In this document: positions 8,376-15,833 of the stretch, piece by piece
Position numbering within the stretch: the first letter of the stretch is position 1
Layout: every line of letters starts with the position of its first letter
IMG/VR virus record: IMGVR_UViG_3300009509_000001
Span: 62,001-126,000 of that record
Length of the DNA stretch: 64,000 nt
Source: a virus
Strand: one strand, 5' to 3'
Program-made: the position numbers and the translations under genes
Notes under the pieces: model-generated
Told to the model about the DNA's origin: nothing
What the model saw: the letters and a program-made list of their open reading frames with translations, nothing else
Databases searched by the model: none

Positions 8376-9169
8376 GAGATGTCTCCGATGGGTTCTGCAC
8401 AGAAAGGCATTATTAGTAATATATCGCCCTTGTAGGTGAAACTCAAACCGAGGTTGAGTACACTGTGCGCGTTGCCGTCGAACTCGACGGACAGCGGCAT
8501 TTCATGGCTGATCGGCGGTTCGTACATGGAATCCTGGTTCTTCGAACTCGCGAGCACGATGAACCGCTCCTGGGCAAAGGCCGATGCATACGTCGTGGTC
8601 ATACGCCCGAAGGCGCCGCTGAACGTCACGCGGACGCCGTTCTTGGTGACGGGTGCCGTCTCCGGGGCAGGCTGCACTGCCGCTGCTTGCGGCTGCGCCT
8701 GTGGCTGCGCGTTCTGCATGAACATGTTCATCATCTGCATCATCATCTGCATCGGATCGACCGATCCGGGCATCTGTTGAGCCGTCTTCGGCATCGTGCC
8801 TGGCGCCGGCGTGTTGAACATGACGTCGCCGAGGTCTTCCGGAATGCCGGAAGCGGCGGCCTCTTTCGCGTCATTCCCGAACAGGTCGGGCTTAAAGTTG
8901 TCTTCTTCGTGCATAACCATGAATGCTCCGTTTGCGTCGGCCCCTACCTGGCGGCGTTTGAACCCGTCGCCGTACCGCCTTTCCTCGGCAGTCGCCTTAC
9001 CGCTGATGCCACCATCCTTGGTGCTGCGCGGTACGATGGTGTTCTTGCCCATACTTCCATACGTGCCTTCGTCGAGGCCGTTCTCGTCATCAATGCAGAC
9101 GAGCGTCACGTTTCCTGACTTGTGGAACTTCTGAGCGTTCCTGAATACTTCAGATAATGGTTCGCCCAT
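8372..9169 (-). CDS. Hypothetical virion-cluster protein with MPKTA
   Basis: 265 residues. An N-terminal soluble domain of about 100 residues is joined by a methionine/glutamine-rich linker (runs of M and Q at about 139-170) to a C-terminal strand-rich domain of about 85 residues. MPKTA at 126-130 falls in the linker. The C-terminal half (VRVTFSGAFGRMTTTYAS, then repeated beta-strand patterns) looks like a beta-sandwich. Possible roles are decoration or neck-associated protein; none is proven. Confidence 0.65.
   Translation of the reverse strand: MGEPLSEVFRNAQKFHKSGNVTLVCIDDENGLDEGTYGSMGKNTIVPRSTKDGGISGKATAEERRYGDGFKRRQVGADANGAFMVMHEEDNFKPDLFGNDAKEAAASGIPEDLGDVMFNTPAPGTMPKTAQQMPGSVDPMQMMMQMMNMFMQNAQPQAQPQAAAVQPAPETAPVTKNGVRVTFSGAFGRMTTTYASAFAQERFIVLASSKNQDSMYEPPISHEMPLSVEFDGNAHSVLNLGLSFTYKGDILLIMPFCAEPIGDIS
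8418..8446 (-). promoter_or_regulatory. Sigma70-like promoter TTGAGT-17-TATATT
   Basis: On the minus strand TTGAGT (8446-8441) and TATATT (8423-8418) are separated by exactly 17 bases. It lies inside the 3' end of the preceding gene and would drive the small zinc-finger gene and the portal. The same -10 with the same spacing occurs at 42560 and 45655. Confidence 0.5.
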
Positions 9170-9194
9170 GAGGGGGTCCTCCGTGTTAATGGTA

Positions 9195-9216
9195 ATTTCC
9201 AGGAGATCCTGGAAAT
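9195..9216. repeat. 22-bp palindromic element, intergenic copy
   Basis: Arms ATTTCCAGGA and TCCTGGAAAT surround a two-base centre. The element directly follows the stop codon of the 66-residue gene and precedes the next start by about 25 bases. Close relatives are at 40242-40263, 55110-55131 and 16551-16562. It could be a protein-binding site or form a hairpin in mRNA. Confidence 0.6.
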
Positions 9217-9417
9217 CTACGCGTCGGCCTGCTGCAGCTCGTCGCGGGAAACGCCCTCACGCTGACTCAGGTAACCCGACATGTATCCATCGACGCTCGG
9301 GTCGTTGTTCGGGTTGTCCCGAAGATACCCGGCCATGAAGCCGGCCTGGAATGCGTTGGTCTGTTCGACTGGAATCTGTTGTTCCTGTTCTTGTTGGATG
9401 GTTTCTTCGTCAGGCAT
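9217..9417 (-). CDS. Small acidic protein with internal repeat
   Basis: 66 residues, strongly acidic and glutamine-rich at the N-terminus. The middle holds a duplicated unit, GFMAGYL then GYMSGYL, about 22 residues apart. AAAGGAGGT precedes the ATG at good spacing, and a sigma70-like promoter lies just upstream, so it is the first gene of the 1-9.4 kb unit. No family was recognised. Confidence 0.68.
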   Translation of the reverse strand: MPDEETIQQEQEQQIPVEQTNAFQAGFMAGYLRDNPNNDPSVDGYMSGYLSQREGVSRDELQQADA

Positions 9418-9443
9418 GGTAACCTCCTTTGGTTGTTACTCTT

Positions 9444-9471
9444 AATGTACATATTTACGCCCGTACGTCAA
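9444..9471 (-). promoter_or_regulatory. Sigma70-like promoter TTGACG-16-TACATT
   Basis: TTGACG (9471-9466) and TACATT (9449-9444) are 16 bases apart on the minus strand. The expected start is near 9437, about 20 bases before the ATG at 9417. It follows immediately after a terminator, so it probably starts the virion transcription unit of 1-9.4 kb. Confidence 0.55.
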
Positions 9472-9472
9472 G

Positions 9473-9506
9473 ACAAAACAGCCCCGGGCGTTTTTGCCAC
9501 GGGGCC
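9473..9506 (-). terminator. Rho-independent terminator
   Basis: On the minus strand a GC-rich stem (GCCCCG paired with CGGGGC, with an inner GGC/GCC) encloses an AAAAAC loop and is followed by a TGTTTTGT tract. It lies 50 bases after the stop of the 201-residue gene and would end transcription of the 9.5-24 kb block. Confidence 0.7.
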
Positions 9507-9552
9507 ATCGAATAAGAATGAACTATTACTCTAGCCCCGCGGCGGCTTATTG

Positions 9553-10158
9553 TCAAACTTCGTGCAGGTTGTACTCGCCGCATTTGCAGCAGCATTTGTT
9601 TCCGGGGTCCTGCCACTCGTCACACACGGCACAGGCCACGATGATCGTCATCGTATACTCGTCCTCCGGCTCCTCGCCGAGCACGTCGACGGCCGTGTTC
9701 CACAGGATCTCGGCCGTCTGCTTGAATATCCTGAAGCGCATCCGATTGTAATTGATGGACTTGAATATGTTGTGCTCTTCTGGGTCTTCGTGCCGCTGAA
9801 CGGCCGCGCTCCAGTCCACCAGCATTTCGACCATATCGACCAGGTTCATCCCGTTGATACCGTTCTCGAAATGCTCCGGATGATGGCGGTTGTTCGCGTA
9901 ATGGTGCTTGAGCGCCGGCTGGAGCGAGCCCTTGAGCAGGGCATTGTACTCCTTCGACCCGTACTTCAGTTCGCGGAGTTCGGCCGCGGCCGCGAAGTAC
10001 GGCAGTTCCTCCTTGCGGAGCTTGCTTCGGTCGTGCCGGCGCCCACGCAGGCGCATCAGGTTGCTGACGGCATCCAGCTGTCCTCGTACATTGTGCTGGT
10101 GAATGAGGATGCCGTCGCGTTCTGCCAGTAACTGGTCACGTGTTGGTTCGGGTGTCAT
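9553..10158 (-). CDS. DUF5662-like phage protein with C-terminal zinc ribbon
   Basis: 201 residues. The segment HDRSKL...ELPYF, followed by ALKHHYANNRHHPEHF and INGMNLVDMVEMLVDW, matches the pattern of the DUF5662 phage family. That family has conserved histidines and aspartates suggestive of a metal-dependent helical bundle. The last 30 residues contain CAVC and CCCKCG, a probable zinc ribbon, which I regard as an addition. The biochemical role is unknown. It is the last gene before the terminator at 9473. Confidence 0.65.
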   Translation of the reverse strand: MTPEPTRDQLLAERDGILIHQHNVRGQLDAVSNLMRLRGRRHDRSKLRKEELPYFAAAAELRELKYGSKEYNALLKGSLQPALKHHYANNRHHPEHFENGINGMNLVDMVEMLVDWSAAVQRHEDPEEHNIFKSINYNRMRFRIFKQTAEILWNTAVDVLGEEPEDEYTMTIIVACAVCDEWQDPGNKCCCKCGEYNLHEV

Positions 10159-10652
10159 TGGTTGCCGTCCTCCGCCATGGTCGACGGTTCGTCCGTCGAT
10201 TCGGGGAACGCGGCCTCTTCCAGGGACCTCAGTCGCTGCGCCTGCAGCATGGCCAGATCCGGCCCCATGTACTGCAGGAACGCTTCCTTATGGTGCGGAG
10301 CGGTGATCACGAACGCCTGGCCGTTGATGACCAGCGTGTGCCCTGGAAGCCACTTGAGCCTCTTGGCTCGTTTACCCATCAGGGCCACGCGAATACCGGC
10401 CTTCGACGTGCCGATCACCCGCATCTTGATGCCTTCATGTCCGTTGATGCGCTCGCCGACCGAGAAGTGCTTCGAGCAGTCGTACTCGGGCTTCTTGGGT
10501 TCCTCCTTCGGCGGATCGAGCGTCGCCATGATAGCGGCGACATCCGCCCGCTGCTCCGGCGTCCAGTCCTTCGTCGGATCTTCACCAAGCAGCACGTCGG
10601 CCGCCTCGTCAAGGCCGAGCTGTGGTTGATCTTTCGTTTCTTCTTCCGTCAT
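10155..10652 (-). CDS. Hypothetical protein downstream of ssb
   Basis: 165 residues from the ATG at 10652, chosen because GAGGAGG sits five bases upstream; nine more in-frame codons precede it. The N-terminus is acidic. The middle (about 60-130) is strand-rich and ends in a helix. No motif was recognised. It overlaps the next gene by ATGA and follows ssb by 10 bases, so a role in DNA metabolism is possible but unproven. Confidence 0.6.
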   Translation of the reverse strand: MTEEETKDQPQLGLDEAADVLLGEDPTKDWTPEQRADVAAIMATLDPPKEEPKKPEYDCSKHFSVGERINGHEGIKMRVIGTSKAGIRVALMGKRAKRLKWLPGHTLVINGQAFVITAPHHKEAFLQYMGPDLAMLQAQRLRSLEEAAFPESTDEPSTMAEDGNQ

Positions 10653-10662
10653 ACTTACCTCC

Positions 10663-11154
10663 TCAGAATGGTATGTCATCGATTGATTCGTCGCTTACGT
10701 CGAACGGGTCGTCGTCGCTCCCGGCGGGGAACGGCGGCGGTTTGGGCCGACTGGGCTGATACGCCGGCGGCTGATAGGCAGGGGACTGCACGGGAGCCGG
10801 GCCGTCGCCGCTGTCCGTCATTTCATTCTGCGTGATCACGGCCTCTGCAGTGATCCGCACGGCACTGCGCTTTCCACCGCCGTTGGGGTCGTCCCAGGAC
10901 TCGTAGGTCAAACGACCCTGTACGATCACGAACATGGCCGCCTTGAGTTTGTCCCGGAACTGAAGGGCCTGGTCGCCCCAGGCTTTGACTTCGAAGAAGC
11001 CGTGCTCCTGCCGGGCCTGGCCCGCCCACACGTATTCGCGGGCACACCGGATTGAGAACGTGAGCAGCGCCGTTCCGTTGTTGCCCACGTTGCGCATCTC
11101 GGGTTCGCGCGTGACGATCCCGGATATAGTGATTGAATTAAGGTCTTTCATCAT
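10663..11154 (-). CDS. ssb: Single-stranded DNA-binding protein
   Basis: 163 residues. Residues 1-105 form a bacterial-type OB fold: ITISGIVTREPEMR start, ALLTFSIRCAREY, the FFEVKAWGDQA strand and VQGRLTYESW. Residues 115-145 are a proline-rich linker. The chain ends with the acidic tip DESIDDIPF, the partner-docking tail of SSB proteins. It coats single-stranded DNA during replication and recombination and recruits partners through the tip. The upstream gene overlaps by ATGA. Confidence 0.93.
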   Translation of the reverse strand: MMKDLNSITISGIVTREPEMRNVGNNGTALLTFSIRCAREYVWAGQARQEHGFFEVKAWGDQALQFRDKLKAAMFVIVQGRLTYESWDDPNGGGKRSAVRITAEAVITQNEMTDSGDGPAPVQSPAYQPPAYQPSRPKPPPFPAGSDDDPFDVSDESIDDIPF

Positions 11155-11585
11155 CGATCCTTCAGCTGCATCTGTTCCGTACGCTGATCGAACTTGTCGC
11201 GCAATATACGCTGGTAGTCGTCGGTGCGCTGCTCCGGCGGGAAGAACTTATCGAAGGTCTTCTTCGGGTTCTTCTCGGGCTGCGGCTGCAGCGGCATCGG
11301 GAACTCCGGCTTGGCGGATTCCGCAGCCATGTGGGCGCAGGTGGCCTCCACGGCCTCCTTCAGCTTCTTGATCTCCTCGGCCATCATGGTGATCAGCTCC
11401 TTGTCGGCCGCGCGTGCGATGGCCAACTCGTGTTCCATGATCTCCATCCGGGCATCCTTTGTCGCAAGCTCCCGCTCATGCATCATCGTCGTGCGGAGAT
11501 TCCAGCCGACGGCCGCACCGATGGCGGCCAGGGTCATGGCTATCAGCACCTTCATAGAGTCCTCTGCTATCTTCTGCCAGTTCAT
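11151..11585 (-). CDS. Membrane-anchored coiled-coil protein
   Basis: 144 residues. One N-terminal hydrophobic segment at about 13-30 (VLIAMTLAAIGAAVGW) is followed by a long charged coiled coil (about 35-85) and a proline-rich tail. This resembles inner-membrane spanins in layout, but no outer-membrane partner or lysin lies nearby, so I do not call it one. Confidence 0.6.
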   Translation of the reverse strand: MNWQKIAEDSMKVLIAMTLAAIGAAVGWNLRTTMMHERELATKDARMEIMEHELAIARAADKELITMMAEEIKKLKEAVEATCAHMAAESAKPEFPMPLQPQPEKNPKKTFDKFFPPEQRTDDYQRILRDKFDQRTEQMQLKDR

Positions 11586-11929
11586 TCCTCACCCTCCGGG
11601 TACTCGGCCGAGAGCATGTCCAGCGTCACGTCAGGCGGCGGCAGCAGGCCGGTGCCGCACGTGCATTCCGGGATTATGCGGTCGCATGTGCCGCACCTTC
11701 CGTTGAACGCACGGCTCAGCGTCTCTTCCGCCGTGCCGTCTTCCATATCCTCCTTATCGGGGGCTATTCCCATGATCGCGGCTGCGGCATGCAGCGCCTT
11801 CCGCCGAATGATCGGAATGGGGCCGAAGGAGTCGGCCATCGGGTCGATGCTCCGGGTGGTGCAGGCGTTGGCTATGGCGACCAGGCGGTCGACGGTTTCC
11901 AGCTCTGCAGGCGTCTTTATCTCGCTCAT
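11582..11929 (-). CDS. Hypothetical protein with CxxC...CxC motif
   Basis: 115 residues, mostly helical. The C-terminal part contains CGTCDRIIPECTCG, which could hold a single metal. ATGA overlaps link it to both neighbours, so it is translated as part of the block. No family was recognised. Confidence 0.6.
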   Translation of the reverse strand: MSEIKTPAELETVDRLVAIANACTTRSIDPMADSFGPIPIIRRKALHAAAAIMGIAPDKEDMEDGTAEETLSRAFNGRCGTCDRIIPECTCGTGLLPPPDVTLDMLSAEYPEGEE

Positions 11930-12213
11930 TGCGTGGTCTCCACTTTGTGTATGTTGTTGTCCGGATAAAACTTGTCGGCCTTCTCCGTCACGTTGTAGCT
12001 GTTGAAATGGCCGTGCATGGCCCGCTTGTTCAGGTACCCGAGCTCCACGAGCTTCTCGAGCCGCCTGTACACCCAGTTGCCCTTCACATGCATACCGTGG
12101 CGATCGGCGGCGCCGGTAACGTCCGGGACGCGGGCGCGCAGCCCGTCGCGATACCGGACGGCGTCACGAACCATGTCGATCCAGAACTTGCGCAGCTCTT
12201 TAGTTGCCAGCAT
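11926..12213 (-). CDS. Small winged-helix-like protein
   Basis: 95 residues. After an N-terminal helix, residues 35-80 read as a helix-turn-helix with wing: NWVYRRLEKLVELGYLNKRAMHGHFNSYNVTEKA. This layout is typical of MarR/DeoR-like DNA-binding folds. It probably regulates transcription, but no close family is evident. It overlaps the next gene by ATGA. Confidence 0.6.
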   Translation of the reverse strand: MLATKELRKFWIDMVRDAVRYRDGLRARVPDVTGAADRHGMHVKGNWVYRRLEKLVELGYLNKRAMHGHFNSYNVTEKADKFYPDNNIHKVETTQ

Positions 12214-12412
12214 CGGACCTCCTTCTCAACCGCCGCTTCCGCATGTTGATGGCGTTGATCTCGGCCTTGGTCTCGCGTTTGAGTTTCTCGGAGTCCTCGT
12301 CGGTCATGTGCTCGTAGCACTCGAGAAACCGGCGCCGGTCGCTTATGGCGCATTCCAGTATGAACATACTGAACTCAGTCGAGGATTCGAAATGTTTGGG
12401 CGTGCTCACCAC
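12200..12412 (-). CDS. Short basic hypothetical protein, GTG start
   Basis: 70 residues. Tandem GTG codons at 12412 and 12409 overlap the stop of the upstream gene, and AAGGAGG lies about 10 bases before the first. Only this part of the longer frame makes a plausible product. The C-terminus is a very basic helix (INMRKRRLRRRSDAGN), possibly nucleic-acid binding. The gene overlaps the next one by 14 bases. Confidence 0.5.
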   Translation of the reverse strand: MVSTPKHFESSTEFSMFILECAISDRRRFLECYEHMTDEDSEKLKRETKAEINAINMRKRRLRRRSDAGN

Positions 12413-12981
12413 TTGATCTGCACCTCCTTGGGGCTTCCGCCGATCGCGGCGTGCAGACTGTCGCTCGTGGAGTCCATGGTCTTCTCGGCCTCGTCCCGCC
12501 AATGCTCGAGGTCGGCCTGCTGCGCCCGGCAAAGCTCCTCCATCTCCTTCAGCTGTTCGTTGCGGGTCTCGATCGCCTGGTCCTGCTCCAGCCGCTTCTC
12601 CTGCAGGCGCTGAACCTCGTCCTTGGCTTTGTCCAGCTGCGCCGCGGCCTTCTTCAGATCCCTGATTTCATCAAGGTACGATTCGATGAGTTCTCTGGAA
12701 AGGGTGTTGTTGCTCATGCCGTCCTCAAAGAAGTAGACGGGATTTTCCACCCACTCGGCGTCCTTGGGCGCCTGCTTGACCACGACCTTTCCACGGTACC
12801 GTTCGGTATACTTGCTGCTGTTGCCGTCGTTCAGATCCGCTTCCATGTTCCAGTCGATGAATTCATCACCTTCAAGCCACAGGATCGGCTTGCCGAAAAG
12901 CTCGGTGGCCGTGTCGGGGATGTACGGATGTTCCCGCACGATCTGCGGCTCGTTGTCGGTGGTTTTCTTTTTAGGCGACAT
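12406..12981 (-). CDS. Coiled-coil hypothetical protein
   Basis: 191 residues. The first 95 form a soluble domain with several tryptophans. Residues 100-170 are a long coiled coil rich in K, E, Q, L and A. No catalytic motif is visible. The start overlaps the HNH gene by 11 bases. Confidence 0.6.
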   Translation of the reverse strand: MSPKKKTTDNEPQIVREHPYIPDTATELFGKPILWLEGDEFIDWNMEADLNDGNSSKYTERYRGKVVVKQAPKDAEWVENPVYFFEDGMSNNTLSRELIESYLDEIRDLKKAAAQLDKAKDEVQRLQEKRLEQDQAIETRNEQLKEMEELCRAQQADLEHWRDEAEKTMDSTSDSLHAAIGGSPKEVQIKW

Positions 12982-13441
12982 CAGGGTACCTCAATGTTGC
13001 TAATTCAGTTACATATCCCACGACGCTGTCGGGGGAACGGTCGAAGGCGGAGCATTGATGCGCATAGAATGTGGACAGTGCGCCCGATCTCGGCATGACT
13101 GGAACGGGTCCGGCCGGATCGCGGTATTCAATATCCTCCCAGCAGGCGGTGCTCCACAAGCCGTGGAAGTGCGTGCTGAGCTTAACAAAGTTCATGAAGT
13201 TGTACTCGTCGCACAGCGTACGGTAGCTACGGTTCATCTGGCAGTGGTAGTTCATGTGGCAATCGCCGCACAGCGTCACGCCGTTATCCGGGTCGAACCG
13301 GAGTTCCGGGAAGTACGTGGCGTGGTTCACGTGGTGGGCATGCCGGTTCTGCAGGCTGTTGCAAATCACGCAGCGTTTGTCGCGCATGATCACGGTTGCC
13401 CGCCAGACGCGGTACTCGTAGGTGTCTCTCCAGTCACTCAT
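12971..13441 (-). CDS. HNH endonuclease
   Basis: 156 residues. CVIC at 24-27, then HAHHVNH, a conserved N in DNGVTLCGDCH and the final H form the zinc-stabilised HNH fold (beta-beta-alpha-metal). Such enzymes nick or cut DNA. In phages they act in homing, packaging or host DNA breakdown. The free-standing position among metabolism genes fits a homing-type or auxiliary nuclease. Residues after 80 are specific to this protein. Confidence 0.8.
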   Translation of the reverse strand: MSDWRDTYEYRVWRATVIMRDKRCVICNSLQNRHAHHVNHATYFPELRFDPDNGVTLCGDCHMNYHCQMNRSYRTLCDEYNFMNFVKLSTHFHGLWSTACWEDIEYRDPAGPVPVMPRSGALSTFYAHQCSAFDRSPDSVVGYVTELATLRYPDVA

Positions 13442-13668
13442 TGTTTACCTCCTTTGAAGTCAAACTTATCACGGGTCAGCCTGTAGTGGGGCGGTAGCAT
13501 TCCATGCGCTTCCCAGTACAGTGTCTTCTCCTTCTCGTTCAGTCTCGGGCCGTTACGGTCCCGGGCGGCGAAACGCTCCAGTATCTTGACGACCCTGAAC
13601 ATCTCATCGTCCGACAGGCGTCGTATCAGCTTATCCAGGTACTCTACGTCCCGCTCGTGCTCAGTCAT
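13438..13668 (-). CDS. Small helical hypothetical protein
   Basis: 76 residues from the ATG at 13668, which overlaps the upstream stop as ATGA. It is helical and charged (DVEYLDKLIRRLSDDEMFRV...), with a basic tail KFDFKGGKQ. No family was recognised. Confidence 0.55.
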   Translation of the reverse strand: MTEHERDVEYLDKLIRRLSDDEMFRVVKILERFAARDRNGPRLNEKEKTLYWEAHGMLPPHYRLTRDKFDFKGGKQ

Positions 13669-13883
13669 CGGTCGGTACCCTTCAGTGTGGGTTTGGTATA
13701 AGCGTGTAGGCACTCGAAGCTGCAGAAGTCCTTATTGGTCACGCGGCGGCAGCCCATGACCTGGAACTGTATAGCTACCCAGCCCGCGAAGGGCGACGGG
13801 CCACCGATGGACATCTCCTTGTCGGACTCTTCGATCTTCTTGCACTGATCGCAGGTCTTTCTGGTTATCTCTCGCGTGCTCAT
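13665..13883 (-). CDS. Small zinc-binding protein
   Basis: 72 residues with CDQC at 11-14 and CSFEC near 54-58, the spacing of a treble-clef or zinc-ribbon fold. A short strand-rich insert (WVAIQFQVMGCRR) lies between them. ATGA overlaps bind it into the operon. The role is unknown. Confidence 0.6.
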   Translation of the reverse strand: MSTREITRKTCDQCKKIEESDKEMSIGGPSPFAGWVAIQFQVMGCRRVTNKDFCSFECLHAYTKPTLKGTDR

Positions 13884-14059
13884 TTCAATCTGCTCCAGCT
13901 TTTTATAAGGTTGACGATCATGAGGAAGCCCGTGGTTATCATGAGCGGCGTGAAAAGCCCGATTTCCCCTACGGCTCGGTGCAAGAAATAGGCGTAGAGC
14001 AGTCCGAGCATCAGCATGCCGACCACGTCACGGGTGATTCCTTTGATCAGCTTGTTCAT
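13880..14059 (-). CDS. Two-span small membrane protein
   Basis: 59 residues from the ATG at 14059 (TGATG overlap with the upstream stop). Two hydrophobic segments, about 13-32 and 36-53, are followed by a basic end KSWSRLK. This is holin-like in topology, but no endolysin lies nearby. It could equally be a membrane-acting host-takeover peptide. Confidence 0.55.
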   Translation of the reverse strand: MNKLIKGITRDVVGMLMLGLLYAYFLHRAVGEIGLFTPLMITTGFLMIVNLIKSWSRLK

Positions 14060-14658
14060 CAGCCGTCCAGCTCCGTCGTCGTCGTTGCCGGCGGCCATTC
14101 GCTGCAGCCTTCGGTCGGCACCCCGTTGATCAGCCGGTTGAGCTCCATGATCTGGTCGGCATTGAAATGGTGGATATAGAACTTGTCACGGCCGCGATCG
14201 AGCGACTTGTGGCTCAGATAGCCCTTGTAGTTCTTGCCGCTGGCCCGCTCGTGCACGGCGCCGTCCCTCAGCAGCTCCAACACCTTCTCGGGCTTCAGGC
14301 TGCCGCAGTACGTGCAGGTGTGATCGTTGCGCCAGTAGTCCTTACCGTCCTTCAGGAAGAACACGCCGGTTCCGGCTCCGACCTCCTGGGCGCGTCGCGG
14401 GCATACGCCGCTTTCCTGTGGCTCCCAGGTCTCGTGGTTCTGCGTGTTGCGGATATACATGGCCTGCATGGCGTATTCGTTGGCGATGGTCTGAAGGCCG
14501 TCGTTGAGCTTCTCCATCTCGGGCAGTCCGATCGTGCCCAGGCCATCCTTGCCGTAGATGAAGGTCGTCGGGTCCTTGTCGGCGTTCACGAGCACGACGA
14601 ACGCGGCCTTTACGTCAGTGTTTTCCAGCAGTTTGATGATCTGATCTTGCGTCGTCAT
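14059..14658 (-). CDS. Hypothetical protein with CTYC zinc motif
   Basis: 199 residues. The first 60 look like an alpha/beta domain (AAFVVLVNADKDPTTFIYG). The centre has CPRR and CTYCGSLKPEKVLELL, suggesting a zinc-ribbon module. The C-terminal part is basic and helical. The start overlaps the 78-residue zinc-ribbon gene by 44 bases. No family was recognised. Confidence 0.6.
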   Translation of the reverse strand: MTTQDQIIKLLENTDVKAAFVVLVNADKDPTTFIYGKDGLGTIGLPEMEKLNDGLQTIANEYAMQAMYIRNTQNHETWEPQESGVCPRRAQEVGAGTGVFFLKDGKDYWRNDHTCTYCGSLKPEKVLELLRDGAVHERASGKNYKGYLSHKSLDRGRDKFYIHHFNADQIMELNRLINGVPTEGCSEWPPATTTTELDG

Positions 14659-14851
14659 CCGATTTCTCCTTATGAATTATGCGTGGGAACGTCACTCGCG
14701 ATCCGATACGCTGTTTGCACTTCGGGCACTCATGCACGTATTTGGGCGGGTTCACCATAAGCGTCTCACCCGTAAACTTCATGATCTCGGTGCATTCGTC
14801 GCACCATAGGTCTTCACGATAGGCGGCAACCTCTGTCGTAACGATCGTCAC
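14615..14851 (-). CDS. Small zinc-ribbon protein
   Basis: 78 residues. CDEC (17-20) and CPKC (42-45) are spaced as in a zinc ribbon, with KYVHECPKCKQR typical of that fold. The tail is basic and histidine-containing. It overlaps both neighbours. It is probably a nucleic-acid-binding or protein-docking module. Confidence 0.6.
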   Translation of the reverse strand: MTIVTTEVAAYREDLWCDECTEIMKFTGETLMVNPPKYVHECPKCKQRIGSRVTFPRIIHKEKSDDDARSDHQTAGKH

Positions 14852-15462
14852 TCAGGGTACTCCGGCGGTGCGGGGTACTCCGACGTGTCTTCGAGTGGGG
14901 TGGGCTCGAGTGGGGTGGGCTCGTCCGACCGGGCCTTGTCGATCGCCTCCAGCTTCCTGGCCGTTTCGTCCTGGATGGCCCGCGACTTCTCGTCGATCTC
15001 GTCAAGCGGAATCTTCGGGATGTCGTCGAGGATCTTGCGGTCCTCTTCGTTCTTGATCTCCTGGGTCATCTTGTCCATGGCCATCTGCTGCGCACGCTCT
15101 TCGCCGTCCGTCATGATCTTCTCGAGCACGTCCTGGGCCTGCGCCGACGCTTTCAGCGGATCGCGTCGTACCACGGGCTCGACGACGGTCGTGGTCGTAC
15201 GGTCCTGTTCAAGGTCGATGGCGCGGTTGAGTGCGGCCATGGCCCCCTTCAGGTCGGCGAGCTTGTCGCCCTTGCCGCGCTGGCCGGGCATGAGCAGCTT
15301 CTTGATGCAGTGCGCGATGGCCGGGCACGTGACGCCGAACGCTTCGAGAACCGCGTATACGTCGACCTGGATGGCCGCGCGCTTTCCGGGCTCGAGGGCC
15401 ACCGGGCTGATGATGCGTTTGAGGTACTTGGACCCTTCGTGTTTGGTGATGTCTTCCGGCAT
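14848..15462 (-). CDS. Conserved phage protein (KYLKR...VDVYAVLEAFGV type)
   Basis: 204 residues. Residues 10-80 match a pattern I know from many phage and plasmid proteins of unknown function: a basic KYLKRI start, VDVYAVLEAFGVTCPAIAHCIKKLL, then GKGDKLADLKGAMAALNRAI. The rest is a charged helical linker ending in a proline/glutamate-rich tail with a perfect 5-residue tandem duplication. No activity is known. Confidence 0.6.
   Translation of the reverse strand: MPEDITKHEGSKYLKRIISPVALEPGKRAAIQVDVYAVLEAFGVTCPAIAHCIKKLLMPGQRGKGDKLADLKGAMAALNRAIDLEQDRTTTTVVEPVVRRDPLKASAQAQDVLEKIMTDGEERAQQMAMDKMTQEIKNEEDRKILDDIPKIPLDEIDEKSRAIQDETARKLEAIDKARSDEPTPLEPTPLEDTSEYPAPPEYPE
14891..14920. repeat. 15-bp perfect tandem duplication
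   Basis: Two adjacent identical copies of TCGAGTGGGGTGGGC (14891-14905 and 14906-14920) inside the preceding coding sequence. They encode a repeated five-residue EPTPL-type unit in frame. This is most likely recent slippage. Confidence 0.85.
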
Positions 15463-15464
15463 TC

Positions 15465-15833
15465 TTATTCCTCCGATGTTTCGAGCAGGCTCTGCCCGTG
15501 TGTGTTAAGTTCGAGTTCCCCCTGGCTGATGCGACGGAGCACGCGTTTGTACGCGCGGTCCAGCACGCCGGTGGTTATGTAGGTGTCGAGCTGCACGTTG
15601 AAGGCGAACCGCTGAAGCAGATCGCCGCGCCTGGCCCTGTCCACGAGCTCGCGCATGGGCAGGCAGGTATCTTCCATGTAAGTGTCGTATGCACGGCGCA
15701 ACACGTAGGCGGCGGTATTTCCGCTCGGGTCGTCAACGAGCTGCAGCAGCACGGCGTCGCACATGTCGTCCCGTTCGCACACGCGGCGAAACAGCGCGAC
15801 GGCCTTGTCCAGTTGCAGCTTCAGTTGAGTCAT
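15465..15833 (-). CDS. Helical hypothetical protein
   Basis: 122 residues from the ATG at 15833 (ATGA overlap with the upstream stop). Nearly all helical with alternating charged faces. Two cysteines lie near residue 20-24. No motif was recognised. Confidence 0.55.
   Translation of the reverse strand: MTQLKLQLDKAVALFRRVCERDDMCDAVLLQLVDDPSGNTAAYVLRRAYDTYMEDTCLPMRELVDRARRGDLLQRFAFNVQLDTYITTGVLDRAYKRVLRRISQGELELNTHGQSLLETSEE

Noticed and set aside
11151-11585. Inner-membrane spanin (Rz-like) reading of the membrane-anchored coiled coil
   Set aside because: No nested or adjacent lipoprotein partner, no lysin or holin next to it.
13880-14059. Holin call for the 59-residue two-span protein
   Set aside because: Topology alone is not enough; no lysis gene in the neighbourhood.
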